A stretch of DNA of 5,091 nucleotides from NCBI GenBank assembly GCA_003514205.1, contig DORQ01000038.1, positions 2,091 to 7,181 of the forward strand. Reading direction: 5' to 3'. This stretch comes from Acidimicrobiaceae bacterium (GTDB taxonomy: Bacteria; Actinomycetota; Acidimicrobiia; Acidimicrobiales; Microtrichaceae). Below the pieces are notes generated by a model. That model did no database searches. It saw only the letters and a list, made by a program, of their open reading frames with translations, and had not been told where the DNA came from. A program made the position numbers and the translations under genes. Position 1 is the stretch's first letter, and each line of letters starts with the position of its first letter. Shown here in pieces: positions 4,976 to 5,091 of the stretch.

Positions 4976-5091
4976 ACATTCTCTGCGCCATCCGCCGGAT
5001 GGGCTTCCAATCCGGCAGCATCGGCCCCATTTCCTCGCTCGTTTCGCCAGCTTCTTGAAAGAATTTTGGAGGTTTCGGTTGGTTTCGGGTT
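4974..5091 (-). CDS. C-terminal end of a gene cut by the window edge (tentative)
   Basis: A minus-strand frame enters from the right edge and runs 38 codons to a TGA at 4974-4976. The peptide has a Pro/Lys-rich stretch (NQPKPPKFF), an acidic segment (QEAGETSEE) and a basic, methionine-rich tail (LPDWKPIRRMAQRM). This looks like the end of a real soluble or membrane-attached protein rather than random sequence. The start lies outside the window. A second minus-strand frame (codons open from 5091 to a TAG at 4837-4839, 84 residues) competes with it, but its third positions are not GC-rich. The fragment is too short to name, and it may be spurious. Confidence 0.38.
   Translation of the reverse strand, partial: TRNQPKPPKFFQEAGETSEEMGPMLPDWKPIRRMAQRM
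4988..5016. repeat. 15-bp perfect palindrome overlapping an alternative stem
   Basis: CCATCCG-C-CGGATGG at 4988-5002 is a perfect dyad with a single central base. Its right half, as GCCGGAT at 4994-5000, can instead pair with ATCCGGC at 5010-5016 across a 9-nt loop. The site lies inside the tentative partial gene, so the symmetry may be coincidental coding sequence. An operator or alternative RNA fold is possible. Confidence 0.3.
5071..5090. repeat. Imperfect tandem decamer at the window edge
   Basis: GGTTTCGGTT is followed directly by GGTTTCGGGT, one mismatch in ten. In the minus-strand frame it encodes part of a Pro/Lys-rich run, so it may be a short repeated linker in the partial gene. 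The array may continue beyond the window. Confidence 0.4.

Noticed and set aside
4837..5091. 84-codon minus-strand frame open from the right edge
   Set aside because: Third positions are not GC-rich and the peptide shows no family; the 38-codon frame over the same bases looks more like protein.

Overview
The window is a bacterial chromosome-like segment of moderately high GC (about 60% in the genes by eye, lower at the right end). The best guess for its source is an actinomycetote, possibly Acidimicrobiia or a relative. The evidence is a methylacyl-CoA racemase that resembles mycobacterial MCR motif for motif (from memory), a PIG-L/LmbE deacetylase of the type expanded in actinobacteria, GTG start use, and two starts that look leaderless. 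No 16S or other phylogenetic marker is present, so this placement is an inference.

Layout from left to right: (1) 9-1031, minus strand: a galactokinase (galK) with all three GHMP-kinase motifs. (2) 1032-1127: a divergent intergenic region with a perfect 16-bp dyad, TTGACC-GGAT-GGTCAA, that looks like a repressor operator laid over a possible -35 box. (3) 1128-1964, plus: an alpha/beta hydrolase with an intact Ser-Asp-His triad. (4) 1967-3118, plus: an alpha-methylacyl-CoA racemase of the CaiB/BaiF (family III CoA-transferase) fold, 2 bp after the hydrolase stop. (5) 3189-3989, plus: a PIG-L zinc deacetylase after a 70-bp gap. (6) 4021-4347, minus: a 108-residue protein of unknown function, convergent with the deacetylase. 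(7) 4348-4973: about 630 bp with no convincing gene but several inverted repeats. (8) 4974 to the right edge, minus: probably the last 38 codons of a gene that starts outside the window.

The hydrolase and the racemase are almost certainly co-transcribed, and the deacetylase may be the third gene of the unit. The racemase would let (2R)-methylacyl-CoA thioesters (branched fatty acids, sterol or isoprenoid side chains) enter S-specific beta-oxidation. The hydrolase could release or process an ester or thioester in the same pathway, but its substrate cannot be read from the sequence. The deacetylase would remove an N-acetyl group from a GlcNAc-type or related substrate and has no obvious tie to the racemase. 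GalK points away from the cluster and feeds galactose into the Leloir pathway; no galT or galE is visible here.

I found no CRISPR array, rRNA, tRNA, intact insertion sequence or phage gene, and nothing that justifies claiming a new system. The most interesting unexplained items are the operator-like dyad, the orphan 108-residue protein, and the hairpin-rich non-coding stretch at the right end.
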